Part shown: one piece after another, positions 15,104 through 24,649 of the stretch
Position numbering within the stretch: the stretch's first letter is position 1
How the letters are laid out: each line of letters opens with the position of its first letter
Origin: Bacteroidota bacterium
GTDB taxonomy: Bacteria; Bacteroidota; Bacteroidia; Flavobacteriales_E; Vicingaceae
Direction of reading: 5' to 3'
Length of the DNA: 59,985 bases
Assembly (NCBI GenBank): GCA_016183805.1
Contig: JACPDX010000054.1
Span: 1 to 59,985 of the forward strand
Made by a program: the position numbers and the translations under genes
The notes under the pieces: model-generated
Told to the model about the DNA's origin: nothing
Seen by the model: only the letters and a program-made list of their open reading frames with translations
Databases searched by the model: none

Positions 15104-17953
15104 ATGCTGGGCTCGGAAGAAGAATTTATTGAAGTTGTAGGAGCAAAAGTCCATAATTTAAAAAACATCTCGATTAAAATACCGCGAAACCAATTAGTGG
15201 TAATTACAGGGTTAAGTGGTAGTGGAAAATCATCATTGGCTTTTGACACCATTTATGCCGAAGGGCAACGTCGTTATTTAGAAACTTTTTCTGCTTATGC
15301 TCGTCAGTTTTTAGGAAATATGGAACGTCCGGAAGTTGATAAAATTAGTGGGTTGAGTCCGGTTATTTCTATCGAGCAAAAAACCATAAGTAAAAATCCA
15401 AGGTCAACGGTTGGTACAATAACTGAAATATACGATTTTTTAAGGCTGTTGTTTGCCCGTGCATCTAATGCCTATTCTTATAATACTGGGGAGTTGATGG
15501 TTAAATATTCATCTGCTCAAATTATCGAATTGATTTTTGGTAACTATCAAGATAAAAAAATAATCATTTTATCACCACTGGTAAAAGGTAGAAAAGGTCA
15601 TTACAAAGAATTGTTTCAACAAATAATTAAACTAGGATTTATAAAGGCTCGTGTTGATGGAGAAATAATAAATGTTTCGCCGGGATATTATTTGGATAGA
15701 TACAAAACACACGATGTTGAGGTGGTTATAGACCAAATTAAAGTGAGGGAAGAGGATAGAACTCGAATCAGTAATTCGGTTGACATAGCTTTTAAGCACA
15801 GCAATGGGTCTGTAATGATTTTTGATGTGGAGGAAAATTCGTATGTATTACTTAGTAAAAATTTAATGTGCCCTACAACAGGAATTTCTTATGATGATCC
15901 GGCACCAAATATGTTTTCCTTTAACTCTCCGTATGGAGCTTGTAAAAAATGTAATGGGTTGGGTGAAGTTTCGGAAATAGATTTAAAAAAAATTATTCCA
16001 AACGTAAATTCAACTATTAAAAAAGGAGGAATAGTTCCTTTAGGCGAATACAAAAACAATTGGACATTTCGTCAAATAGAAGCTATTGGTTCTAAACTAG
16101 GTTTTACCATCAATACCCCTTTAAAAGATATATCGGAAGAAGCTATTGATTTTTTATTAAATGGTTCTACAGAGCCTGTCTCTGTTTCTCAAAATATATC
16201 AGGAATTTCAACCGAATACAGTGTTGAATTTGAGGGTATTATTAATATTATCACCAAACAATTCGAAGAAAATAATTCAAAATCGATAGAACGATGGGCT
16301 GAAAGTTTTATGAATAAAGTATCTTGCTCTACTTGTAATGGTTCTAGATTAAAACAAGAGGCGTTGTTTTTTAAAATAGATGAAAAAAATATTGCAGATG
16401 TTTCTGCAATGGATATCTCATCATTATACAATTGGTCTAGTAATATTTTACCAAAATTATCACCTAACCAACAAATCATTGCAAAAGAAGTATTAAAAGA
16501 AATTAATTCTAGACTAAAATTTCTGTTGGATGTTGGATTGGATTATCTATCAATTAATAGAAGTTCTAAAACACTTTCAGGCGGAGAAGCACAACGAATC
16601 CGATTGGCAACTCAAATAGGTTCTCAATTGGTAAATGTATTGTATATTTTAGATGAGCCAAGTATTGGATTGCATCAACGAGATAATCACAAATTAATAC
16701 AATCGCTTAAAGAACTTCGTGATATTGGCAATTCAATAATTGTAGTTGAACACGATAAAGAAATTATGCTCGAATCGGATTATATTATTGATATTGGTCC
16801 GAAAGCCGGAATACATGGAGGCGAAATTATGTGTGCAAATACACCTCAAAAAATACTACTAGATAATTCGGATACTGCAAATTATTTGAATGGTAAAATT
16901 TCGATTGCCGTTCCTAAAAATAGGAGAGAAGGAAACGGTAAATTTATTGAACTATTAGGTGCTACCGGGAATAATTTAAAAAATGTGAACCTAAAAATTC
17001 CTTTAGGAAAATTGGTTTGTGTAACTGGTGTTTCCGGGAGTGGAAAATCCACATTAATTAACGAAACCTTATATCCGATACTAAACAAATATGTTTACCA
17101 TGGGGTAAAAAAACCATTGCCTTATAAGGAAATAACAGGTTTGGAACACATTGATAAAATTATTGATATAGACCAATCACCTATTGGTAGAACACCTCGT
17201 TCAAATCCTGCTACATATACTGCTGTTTTTACAGATATTAGAACACTTTTTAGTGCTTTGCCCGAAGCTCAAATTAGAGGATATAAACCGGGTAGATTTT
17301 CATTTAATGTAAAAGGTGGTCGGTGCGAAACTTGTCAGGGAGCTGGAATAAAAACCATTGAAATGAACTTTTTACCCGATGTTTATGTGGAGTGTGACGA
17401 ATGTTATGGTAAAAGATACAATCGAGAAACTTTAGAAGTCCGGTATAAAGGTAAATCAATTAGCGATGTGTTAAACATGACTATAACCGAAGCACTCGAA
17501 TTTTTCCAAAACATTCCTTCCATTAATTTAAAAATTGTAGCTTTAGCAGAAGTTGGTTTGGGTTACTTACATTTAGGACAACCTTCAACAACTCTATCAG
17601 GAGGTGAAGCACAACGAGTGAAATTGGCGACAGAGTTAGCTAAAAAACAAACAGGGAATACTTTTTATATATTAGACGAGCCATCAACAGGATTGCATTT
17701 TGAAGACATACGGATTTTGCTCGAAGTATTAAACCGACTGGTAAATGTGGGCAATACAGTGCTGGTTATTGAGCATAACATGGACATTATTAAGGTTGCC
17801 GATTATATTATTGATATTGGACCGGATGGAGGGCAGAAAGGTGGCAAAATATTGGCTAAAGGAACTCCTGAAGAAATTATTAATAACACCGAAAGTCATA
17901 CTGCAAAATATTTGAAAAATGAAATTAGTAGATGTATAAATGTGAAAATGTAA
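15104..17953 (+). CDS. uvrA: UvrABC excinuclease subunit A
   Basis: 949 residues, normal length. Two ABC ATPase halves carry Walker A GLSGSGKSS (near 34) and GVSGSGKST (near 643) and signatures LSGGEAQRI and LSGGEAQRV. The C-terminal zinc finger is intact (CETCQGAG and CDECYGKRYNRE). In the first half the expected CPxC pair reads CPTT, so one canonical zinc ligand is missing; I believe this variant occurs in Bacteroidota. UvrA finds bulky DNA lesions and loads UvrB, which is encoded 34 kb away. The last residues (INVKM) are encoded by a heptad array. Start ATG directly follows another array. Confidence 0.95.
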   Translation: MLGSEEEFIEVVGAKVHNLKNISIKIPRNQLVVITGLSGSGKSSLAFDTIYAEGQRRYLETFSAYARQFLGNMERPEVDKISGLSPVISIEQKTISKNPRSTVGTITEIYDFLRLLFARASNAYSYNTGELMVKYSSAQIIELIFGNYQDKKIIILSPLVKGRKGHYKELFQQIIKLGFIKARVDGEIINVSPGYYLDRYKTHDVEVVIDQIKVREEDRTRISNSVDIAFKHSNGSVMIFDVEENSYVLLSKNLMCPTTGISYDDPAPNMFSFNSPYGACKKCNGLGEVSEIDLKKIIPNVNSTIKKGGIVPLGEYKNNWTFRQIEAIGSKLGFTINTPLKDISEEAIDFLLNGSTEPVSVSQNISGISTEYSVEFEGIINIITKQFEENNSKSIERWAESFMNKVSCSTCNGSRLKQEALFFKIDEKNIADVSAMDISSLYNWSSNILPKLSPNQQIIAKEVLKEINSRLKFLLDVGLDYLSINRSSKTLSGGEAQRIRLATQIGSQLVNVLYILDEPSIGLHQRDNHKLIQSLKELRDIGNSIIVVEHDKEIMLESDYIIDIGPKAGIHGGEIMCANTPQKILLDNSDTANYLNGKISIAVPKNRREGNGKFIELLGATGNNLKNVNLKIPLGKLVCVTGVSGSGKSTLINETLYPILNKYVYHGVKKPLPYKEITGLEHIDKIIDIDQSPIGRTPRSNPATYTAVFTDIRTLFSALPEAQIRGYKPGRFSFNVKGGRCETCQGAGIKTIEMNFLPDVYVECDECYGKRYNRETLEVRYKGKSISDVLNMTITEALEFFQNIPSINLKIVALAEVGLGYLHLGQPSTTLSGGEAQRVKLATELAKKQTGNTFYILDEPSTGLHFEDIRILLEVLNRLVNVGNTVLVIEHNMDIIKVADYIIDIGPDGGQKGGKILAKGTPEEIINNTESHTAKYLKNEISRCINVKM

Positions 17954-18029
17954 CAATCTGAAAATGTGTAGATTGGAAACTGATGACTGACAATTGAATA
18001 AAATATAAACTTCAAACTAGAACATAAAT
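17933..18029. repeat. 7-nt-period array overlapping the uvrA 3' end
   Basis: Heptads such as ATGTGAA and AATGTAA begin inside the last codons of uvrA. They continue through GATGACT-like and CTTCAAA-like units to the LOG gene start. The register is kept for at least thirteen units. Confidence 0.65.
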
Positions 18030-18734
18030 ATGGAAAACGATAAAATAAAAGAACGGTTTAGAGATAAAGATTGGAATGAAATAAAATCTAACGATTCGTG
18101 GGCTATTTTTAAAATGATGGGCGAATTGGTGGAAGGTTTCGAAAAATTAGGTAAAATAGGACCTTGTGTATCTATTTTTGGTTCTGCACGAACAAAACCA
18201 GGCTCCAAATATTATCAAATCGGGCAAGAAATTGCTTTTAAGTTAGCTCAAAAAGGATATGGAATTATTACCGGCGGAGGACCGGGTATAATGGAAGCGG
18301 CAAATAAAGGAGCTGCTGAAGCCAAAGGAAAATCAGTAGGTTTAAATATTGATTTACCTTTTGAACAAACTAGCAACCCATTTATTGATAAAGACAAGCT
18401 TATCAATTTCGATTATTTTTTTGTTAGAAAAGTAATGTTTGTCAAATACGCTCAAGGATTTGTAGTATTACCGGGTGGATTTGGAACTTTCGATGAACTC
18501 TTTGAAGCAATAACATTGGTTCAAACCGAAAAAGTGGGTCGATTTCCTATTGTTTTAGTAGGGAAAGGTTATTGGGGCGGTTTAATGGAATGGATAAAAG
18601 CAACAGTAATGGAAGATGCACAAAATATTAGCCCCAAAGACATAGAGCTTTTTGCTTTGGTCGATACTGCCGAGGCTGCTGTAAAAGTGATTGATGACTT
18701 TTACGATAAGTATATGTTGAAACCAAATTTTTAG
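18030..18734 (+). CDS. LOG-family (TIGR00730) Rossmann-fold protein
   Basis: 234 residues. The family signatures are present: GGGPGIMEAANKGA in the middle and PGGFGTFDELFE later. Many LOG proteins are cytokinin riboside 5'-monophosphate phosphoribohydrolases, which split an N6-modified AMP into base and ribose phosphate. Bacterial members may instead act on nucleotide metabolites. This protein is of the longer type, with an N-terminal extension of about 45 residues before GSARTKP. It is probably a cytoplasmic dimer. The previous gene is uvrA, and the spacer is a heptad array; no functional link is implied. Confidence 0.85.
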   Translation: MENDKIKERFRDKDWNEIKSNDSWAIFKMMGELVEGFEKLGKIGPCVSIFGSARTKPGSKYYQIGQEIAFKLAQKGYGIITGGGPGIMEAANKGAAEAKGKSVGLNIDLPFEQTSNPFIDKDKLINFDYFFVRKVMFVKYAQGFVVLPGGFGTFDELFEAITLVQTEKVGRFPIVLVGKGYWGGLMEWIKATVMEDAQNISPKDIELFALVDTAEAAVKVIDDFYDKYMLKPNF

Positions 18735-18819
18735 TTTATTAACATTTTTTGGTTTATAAGTCTTTAGGTAAAATGGGTTCAATAGCCAAATTTATGATAG
18801 ATTTGTCTCGACTAGTAGT

Positions 18820-18837
18820 TATTAACAGTTGTTAATA
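18820..18837. promoter_or_regulatory. Inverted repeat upstream of the envelope cluster
   Basis: TATTAAC and GTTAATA flank AGTT. The site lies 74 nt before the first beta-barrel gene and could be an operator or small hairpin. A TATATTTA sequence just downstream could be the -7 box. Confidence 0.4.
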
Positions 18838-18910
18838 TCTTGCAATAAGTTGTTTTTATATAAAAAAATGTTATATATTTATTGCGAATTTAACTAACAA
18901 ACTATAGTAT

Positions 18911-20102
18911 ATGTTAAAAATTAATACTGTTTTATCTTTTATTTTAGTCCTTGTTTTCACAACTACTGGTTATGGACAAAGTAAATCTTCATCAGAACAT
19001 ATCCCTTCAATAGGCGGACATATAGGTGTTCTGTCTTATATGGGGGATGTTAAGGGTTCAAAAGGTTCTACAATTTACACCTACTGGAAACCTGCTTACG
19101 GATTTTATTTAGAGAAAAAAATAGGAGGTATTTTTGGTGTAAGTCTAAACGGAATGTTTGGGAAAATTTCTAAAAGTCAACTCGACGAAACCACTTTTCG
19201 AAATTTTGAAACATCAATCATGAATTTTGATTTAAACTTATTGTTTGATTTTGATAATGGTAAGTTAATAAATAAAACGTCCGTTTTTGCACCCTATTTT
19301 TCAGTAGGTTTTGGTTACCTAGCTTTTGATCAGAGATTATACTTATGAAACCTCCTTAAAGGATAGTGTAAAGAGTTATGCTAAAACCAGTTTTACATTA
19401 CCGGTTCGATTTGGACTTAAATTTAAACTGGCTCGTAATTTAGACGCAAGAGTTGGTGTTGCATACATTTTAACATTTACTGATTATTTGGATAATTTCG
19501 CTGACGGTGGAAATGATAACATGTTTTACACTTCTTTTGGGTTACAATATAATTTTGCTACATCAGATAGTGATGATAAATATAAAGATTTTGATTTTTC
19601 TAAATTAGATAAAATTGATACTGATGCTGATGGTGTAAAAGATGATGATGATATCTGTCAAAATACTCCAACAGGTGTTAAGGTAGATGATAAAGGTTGC
19701 CCAATAGATACTGATAAAGACGGTGTTGCAGATTATTTAGATAAAGAGCCAAATACTGTTGTTGGAAGTATTGTAAATGCTGAAGGCGTTACATTAACTG
19801 ATGAAATGATTGCATTACGTGAAAGTATGAAAGACTCTATTCAAACCGAAAGAAGAGTATTTAAAGCGGACGATTTATCTCAGGCAGAACTTGATGCTAT
19901 TCAAAAAGAATATGAACAAGCTAATAATGCCTCATTACAAACGGTAGCTATTCCCGAAAAATATATAGCACTTGATTTAGACAAGGATAATTATATTTCA
20001 GCTAAAGAAGTTACCAATGCAATAGACCAATTCTTTGATGGTGAAAATAATTTAACAGCTAAAGATTTACATCAATTAATTGATTTTTATTTTGAGCAAT
20101 AG
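18911..20102 (+). pseudogene. Beta-barrel outer-membrane protein with TSP3 repeat, frameshifted
   Basis: The first frame (18911-19348) gives a signal peptide ending GYGQ and the start of a beta-barrel, then leaves frame after GFGYLAFD. The second frame, from about 19329, resumes with RDYTYET, more barrel strands, a TSP3-type calcium repeat (DTDADGVKDDDD, GCPIDTDKDGVADY) and an EF-hand-like loop DLDKDNYISAKE. In the paralogue at 21488-23548, about 40 residues separate the equivalents of these two ends. The gene here has thus lost roughly 100-120 nt at about 19328-19336 and shifted frame. Both halves otherwise look well preserved, so the loss is recent or an assembly error. It would have been the first gene of a three-gene envelope cluster. 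Confidence 0.75.
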
Positions 20103-20117
20103 TAATTTAATTTTAAT

Positions 20118-21428
20118 ATGATAAAATACGTAATTCTCTTTATCCATTTAATTGGATTGTCAATTTACCAATTATTTTTTGGTGATGTAACTGCCTCTCA
20201 AAAAATACCAAATAAAATAAAAGCTGGAGAAGAGGTTATTGTTGAAATATTAATTTCTAAAGATGATGTTACAGGGTTTGCTAAATTTCAAGAAACAATC
20301 CCTGCCGGTTTTTTAGTTGAGGTAGTTGATGCAAAAGGAGCTACCTTTTCTTTTAAAGAAAATATTGTAAAATTTATTTGGATGGCACTACCGGCTGACA
20401 AAGAATTTAGCATCTCATATAAATTGAAACCAGGTGAAAATATTTCAGGTGAGTTTGATTTTGGTGGTAAGTTTTCTTTTATTTCTGACAACGAAAGAAA
20501 AAATATTGATGTGCCTAATACATCAGTTACTATAACTAAAGAATTAGATGAGCAGGTAGCTGAAAATGTACCTAATCCTAATGTTGTAGAAACGGTAGAA
20601 ACAGAAGTTGAGCCAACAGTAACAGAACCTGTTGCTGAGATTGTAACAGAAACAACTGTGCCTAAAGTTAGTATAAATACTGCTAGAACTATTGAAAATA
20701 TTGGAAATAAGTACAAAGTATCATTAACAATAAATCAAACTAATTTAGAAGGTTTTGCAAAATTTGTTGATGTAATTCCTGCAGGTTTTACTGCATCTAC
20801 CGATAATCCAGAGGGAGGAATTTTTTCTTTTAATGACAATGAAGCTAAAATTTTATGGATGGCGGCACCCAAAAAAGAGCAATATACAGTTTCTTATATT
20901 CTCGAACCAAATTCAGATTTATCTGACGGAAGTTTTGATATTAATGGTACTATATCTTATTTAGAAAATGATGTAACCAGCAAGTATATTATTGATCCGG
21001 CAAACTTTAAACACGAAAGTCAATCAATAGCTCAAGTAGAACCTGAAAAAATAGTTGAGATACCAAAAGATCAAGAAACTACAACAGAAAAACCGGTCGT
21101 TAAACCAACAGAAGAAAAACCTGTAACTTCAACTCCAACTGCTGAAAAGGGGGTAACATACAAAGTGCAAGTTGGGGCTGGTCATCAAAATGTTTCTAAA
21201 AATTATTTTGCTTCAAAATTTAATGTATCTGATGCAATTGCAATTGAATCACATGAAGGTTGGATTAAATATGTAATTGGGAAATTTAATGAGTATAAAG
21301 AAGCTAGAGATAAAAGAAATGATGTAAGAAATAATATTAAAACTGCATTTGTTACAGCATATAATCAGGGCAGAAGAATAACAGTTCAGGAAGCATTGAT
21401 GATTTCTAATCAAAAATGGTATCAATAA
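20118..21428 (+). CDS. Envelope protein with two repeated beta domains and a SPOR-like C-terminus
   Basis: 436 residues with an N-terminal hydrophobic signal segment. Two related domains follow: residues about 25-140 contain FAKFQETIPAGF and about 195-300 contain FAKFVDVIPAGF, each with a later IWMA or LWMA segment. A Thr/Glu/Pro-rich linker (about 305-345) leads to a SPOR-like domain starting YKVQVGAG and ending near ITVQEALM. SPOR domains bind glycan strands of peptidoglycan lacking stem peptides. The protein is probably periplasmic or cell-surface. It lies 15 nt after the broken barrel gene and before the barrel-SPOR gene, so the three likely act together in the envelope. The exact function is unknown. 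Confidence 0.75.
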   Translation: MIKYVILFIHLIGLSIYQLFFGDVTASQKIPNKIKAGEEVIVEILISKDDVTGFAKFQETIPAGFLVEVVDAKGATFSFKENIVKFIWMALPADKEFSISYKLKPGENISGEFDFGGKFSFISDNERKNIDVPNTSVTITKELDEQVAENVPNPNVVETVETEVEPTVTEPVAEIVTETTVPKVSINTARTIENIGNKYKVSLTINQTNLEGFAKFVDVIPAGFTASTDNPEGGIFSFNDNEAKILWMAAPKKEQYTVSYILEPNSDLSDGSFDINGTISYLENDVTSKYIIDPANFKHESQSIAQVEPEKIVEIPKDQETTTEKPVVKPTEEKPVTSTPTAEKGVTYKVQVGAGHQNVSKNYFASKFNVSDAIAIESHEGWIKYVIGKFNEYKEARDKRNDVRNNIKTAFVTAYNQGRRITVQEALMISNQKWYQ

Positions 21429-21487
21429 TTCACTTAATTGTATCTTTACGTTTCATTTTACGTACAAGGCACAGTTTAACAAGCTAA

Positions 21488-23548
21488 ATGATTAATAAAA
21501 TTTTATCGTTTACATTAATTATCATCTTTTCAAATACATTGTTATTTGGACAGGGGATTGATTCTGTTGAAACCAAAAAAGAAAAACCAAAACAAAATTT
21601 TTTTTCACCATCGATAGGTTTGGGTGTTGGTATGTTTAAATTTTATGGTGATGTTTTACAAGCAAATAGGGGTAATGGCTTAATTAGTAACATAGGTTAT
21701 GATTTACATGTAAAACAACAATTAAACTCTTTTTTGACAGTTAAATTTTATGTTTTATTTGGTTCATTAAGTTCAAATGAACGTTCTGCCGAAAGAAACC
21801 TGAATTTTAAATCAAAAATTACTACAGGTGGGTTTGCCTTAATGTATAATTTTGACCATATTTTACCAAAAGAACGTATCATTAATCCCTTTATTTCATT
21901 AGGTATTGAATCCGTTGAATTTCATTCAAAAACTGACTTGTATGATGAGTATGGTAATAAATACAATTATTGGTCGGATGGCTCGATTAGAAATTTACCA
22001 GAGGATGATATAAATGCAATGGATGCTGTTGTTATACAACGTGATTACACCTATGAAACAGATTTGAGAGAATTGAATTTAGATAATAAAGGTAAATATT
22101 CGGAAAGAACATTTGCCATTCCTTTGGGAATAGGTGCTCAAATGCATTTAACTAAAAATATTGATTTCACTGTTGGGACAACTATGCATTTTACTTTTTC
22201 AGATTTAATTGATAATGTAACTGCTGAAAGTTCTGGAGAGAGAATAGGAACATTAAAGGCTGATGGTAATAATGATAAATTTTTAATGAGTTCCATCGCA
22301 ATCAGTTATAATTTTCAAAATCATAAGAAAGAATCAGGAGTTAAAGATTTTGATGAATTTATTGATTATTTAGCGTTTGATAGTGGAGATGAAGATAGTG
22401 ATGGAATAATTGATTTTGTGGATGAATGCCCTAATACTCCTCCCGGAGTTGAGGTTGATGAAAAAGGGTGCCCATTAGATAAAGATGTTGATTTTGTGCC
22501 TAATTACAGAGATGATGAATTAGAATCCAGACCTGAAGTTCCTGTTTCGCCTCAAGGAGTTGAGTTAACTGACGATATGATTTATGAAGCATATCAAAGG
22601 TATATTGACTCAACCGGAATGTTTGCCCAAACAGAAACTAAACTGATAACTGCACAAAAACGACCTAAGAAAAACTATCGGGTACAAGTTGGTGCTTTTA
22701 CCGAAGCTATTGATGCTGAGTTAGTTGATAAATTTTTGAGCATTCCTGATGTCGAAATTAAAACTTTTGGAGATTCACTAACCATAATTGCTGTTGGTAA
22801 TTATGATAACTTACCGGAAGCTTTAAAAAGAAAAATACAGTTAACTAAAGAGGGTTTTGATGCGGCAATAGTTGTAACAGAAGAAAAGGACGGAACATTT
22901 AAATCGGTTGGTGACGAAGCCAATAACATGGCAGTTGAGAATGTTGGTTCTAGTGAAAATTCCAATGAATTATTGTTTAGAGTTCAGTTAGGAGCATTTT
23001 CTAAAAAACTACCTCCGAATAGTTTTAATGGCTTAAAAAATATTATTGAAATTAAAGCTGACGATGGATTGTACAAATATTTATATAATGGAGCATACAA
23101 AACCATGCAAGAGGCTGCAAGCAAGAAAGTAGATTTGGCTATCGATTATGGAGTAAAAGATGCATTTGTTGTTGCTTTTAAAGATGGCAAAAGAATATCA
23201 TTAAATGATGCAGGTGTTGTAACTACTCAACAAGAAATGGATATTAAAGCCCCAAAAGTTGTAAACTACAATAAAGAGAACATTAAATTTAAAGTTCAGA
23301 TAGGAGTTTATAAAAATCAACTACCAACAGAAGTCCTTACTAAGTTTATGGCAATTGGTAATATTGATCAAAAAACTGTTGAAAATGGTTTGACCAGATA
23401 CACTACCGGTGAATTCAAATCATTAGAAGAAGCTGAAAACTTTAAACAAGAAATGATAAATAAAGGTTTGGGAGGTGCATTTGTAATTTCTTTACACAAT
23501 GAAGAACTTATTCCAATTAATAAAGCAATAGAAATATTAGAGAAATAG
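21488..23548 (+). CDS. Beta-barrel protein with TSP3 repeat and three SPOR-like domains
   Basis: 686 residues. A signal peptide (to LLFGQ) precedes an outer-membrane beta-barrel of about 260 residues, which contains QRDYTYETDLREL as in the broken paralogue. A calcium-binding TSP3 stretch follows (DEDSDGIIDFVDECPNTPPG). The C-terminal half holds three SPOR-like units starting YRVQVGAF, FRVQLGAF and FKVQIGVY. The arrangement would tie an outer-membrane barrel to peptidoglycan by a route other than the OmpA domain. It is complete and is the template that shows what is missing in the gene at 18911. A heptad array links its stop to the convergent rluD-type gene. Confidence 0.8.
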   Translation: MINKILSFTLIIIFSNTLLFGQGIDSVETKKEKPKQNFFSPSIGLGVGMFKFYGDVLQANRGNGLISNIGYDLHVKQQLNSFLTVKFYVLFGSLSSNERSAERNLNFKSKITTGGFALMYNFDHILPKERIINPFISLGIESVEFHSKTDLYDEYGNKYNYWSDGSIRNLPEDDINAMDAVVIQRDYTYETDLRELNLDNKGKYSERTFAIPLGIGAQMHLTKNIDFTVGTTMHFTFSDLIDNVTAESSGERIGTLKADGNNDKFLMSSIAISYNFQNHKKESGVKDFDEFIDYLAFDSGDEDSDGIIDFVDECPNTPPGVEVDEKGCPLDKDVDFVPNYRDDELESRPEVPVSPQGVELTDDMIYEAYQRYIDSTGMFAQTETKLITAQKRPKKNYRVQVGAFTEAIDAELVDKFLSIPDVEIKTFGDSLTIIAVGNYDNLPEALKRKIQLTKEGFDAAIVVTEEKDGTFKSVGDEANNMAVENVGSSENSNELLFRVQLGAFSKKLPPNSFNGLKNIIEIKADDGLYKYLYNGAYKTMQEAASKKVDLAIDYGVKDAFVVAFKDGKRISLNDAGVVTTQQEMDIKAPKVVNYNKENIKFKVQIGVYKNQLPTEVLTKFMAIGNIDQKTVENGLTRYTTGEFKSLEEAENFKQEMINKGLGGAFVISLHNEELIPINKAIEILEK

Positions 23549-23597
23549 TTTATAGTTTTCAGTTTACAGTTATGAATCTTCCGTCTTCGTACTTCTA
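23549..23597. repeat. 7-nt-period array between convergent genes
   Basis: Seven heptads (49 nt) fill the gap from one stop codon through the stop codon of the opposing gene. They begin as TTTACAG-like units and change to TCTTCGT-like units without losing register. Confidence 0.7.
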
Positions 23598-24641
23598 ACT
23601 TTCGCCTAACTCTCTATTAGCAACATATCCTTCCCATTTAGCAAGAACATTAGTCATGTCTTCCGGTAAATCGGAGTTAAATTGAAGCCATTTTTTAGTA
23701 ACTGGATGTGTAAACCCTAATGTTTTGGCATGTAATGCTTGTCGAGGTAAGATTTCAAAACAATTATTAATAAATTGCTTGTATTTTGTAAATGAAGTTC
23801 CCTTTAAAATTTTATCGCCACCATACTCATTATCATTAAACAAATTATGACCAATGTGTTTCATGTGAACACGTATTTGGTGGGTTCTTCCTGTTTCTAA
23901 TTTACATTCAATTAGCGTAACATAACCAAATCTTTGTAACACTTTGTAATGAGTTACAGCATGTTTACCATAATCTCCTTCAGGAAAAACATCCATCACT
24001 TTTCTGTTTTTCAAACTTCTTGCAACATTTCCGGTTACTGTTCCTTCATCTTCTTCAAAATCGCCCCAAACTAAGGCATTATACCTTCTTTCGGTAGTAC
24101 GTTCAAAAAACTGGTTGGCTAAATGTGTCATGGCATACTCATTTTTAGCAATAACCATTATTCCGGAGGTATTTTTATCCAAACGATGAACCAAACCTGG
24201 TCTGTTATTCATACTACCATTAGGAAGGTTATTGAAATGATAAATTAATCCATTCACCAATGTACCTGTATAATTTCCATATCCGGGATGAACAACCAAA
24301 CCGGCTTGTTTATTAATTACCAAAACATCATCATCTTCATAAACGATATTTAGCGGAATATCTTCAGCAATTAACTCAATTTCACGTGGTGGATAGGGAA
24401 GTACAATCGAAATTTCGTCGAACGGCTTAACCTTGTAATTCGATTTTACAGCTTTTTTATTTACCAAAATATTGCCGGAAGTTGCAGCTACTTGAATTTT
24501 ATTTCGAGAAGTATTGGCAAGCCTATCCATCAAAAATTTATCGATACGTAAAAACTCTTGACCTTTATCGGCGGTAAATTTATAATGTTCGAAAAGTTCT
24601 TGTTCTTCGTCTAGTGGGTCGTCTTCAATAAATTCTTGCAA
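23595..24641 (-). CDS. rluD: RluA/RluD-family 23S rRNA pseudouridine synthase
   Basis: 348 residues. An S4 RNA-binding domain covers about residues 28-90 (RIDKFLMDRL). The catalytic domain follows with VHRLDKNTSG, which holds the catalytic aspartate, and GRTHQIRVH near the end of the core. The enzyme isomerises uridines, in E. coli RluD at positions 1911, 1915 and 1917 of 23S rRNA. The symbol is by family resemblance; RluC is less likely given the S4 arrangement. It is the last gene of the PASTA - T9SS - rluD operon, starting 8 nt after the T9SS gene. Its last codons run into a heptad array. Confidence 0.9.
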   Translation of the reverse strand: MQEFIEDDPLDEEQELFEHYKFTADKGQEFLRIDKFLMDRLANTSRNKIQVAATSGNILVNKKAVKSNYKVKPFDEISIVLPYPPREIELIAEDIPLNIVYEDDDVLVINKQAGLVVHPGYGNYTGTLVNGLIYHFNNLPNGSMNNRPGLVHRLDKNTSGIMVIAKNEYAMTHLANQFFERTTERRYNALVWGDFEEDEGTVTGNVARSLKNRKVMDVFPEGDYGKHAVTHYKVLQRFGYVTLIECKLETGRTHQIRVHMKHIGHNLFNDNEYGGDKILKGTSFTKYKQFINNCFEILPRQALHAKTLGFTHPVTKKWLQFNSDLPEDMTNVLAKWEGYVANRELGES

Positions 24642-24649
24642 AATGGCTG

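Noticed and set aside
18820-18837. DnaA box or origin-related site
   Set aside because: TTATCCACA-type boxes are absent, and no dnaA or dnaN gene is near.
19326-20102. Second half of the barrel gene as an independent protein starting at TTG
   Set aside because: It lacks a signal peptide and starts mid-barrel at a motif that is internal in the intact paralogue.
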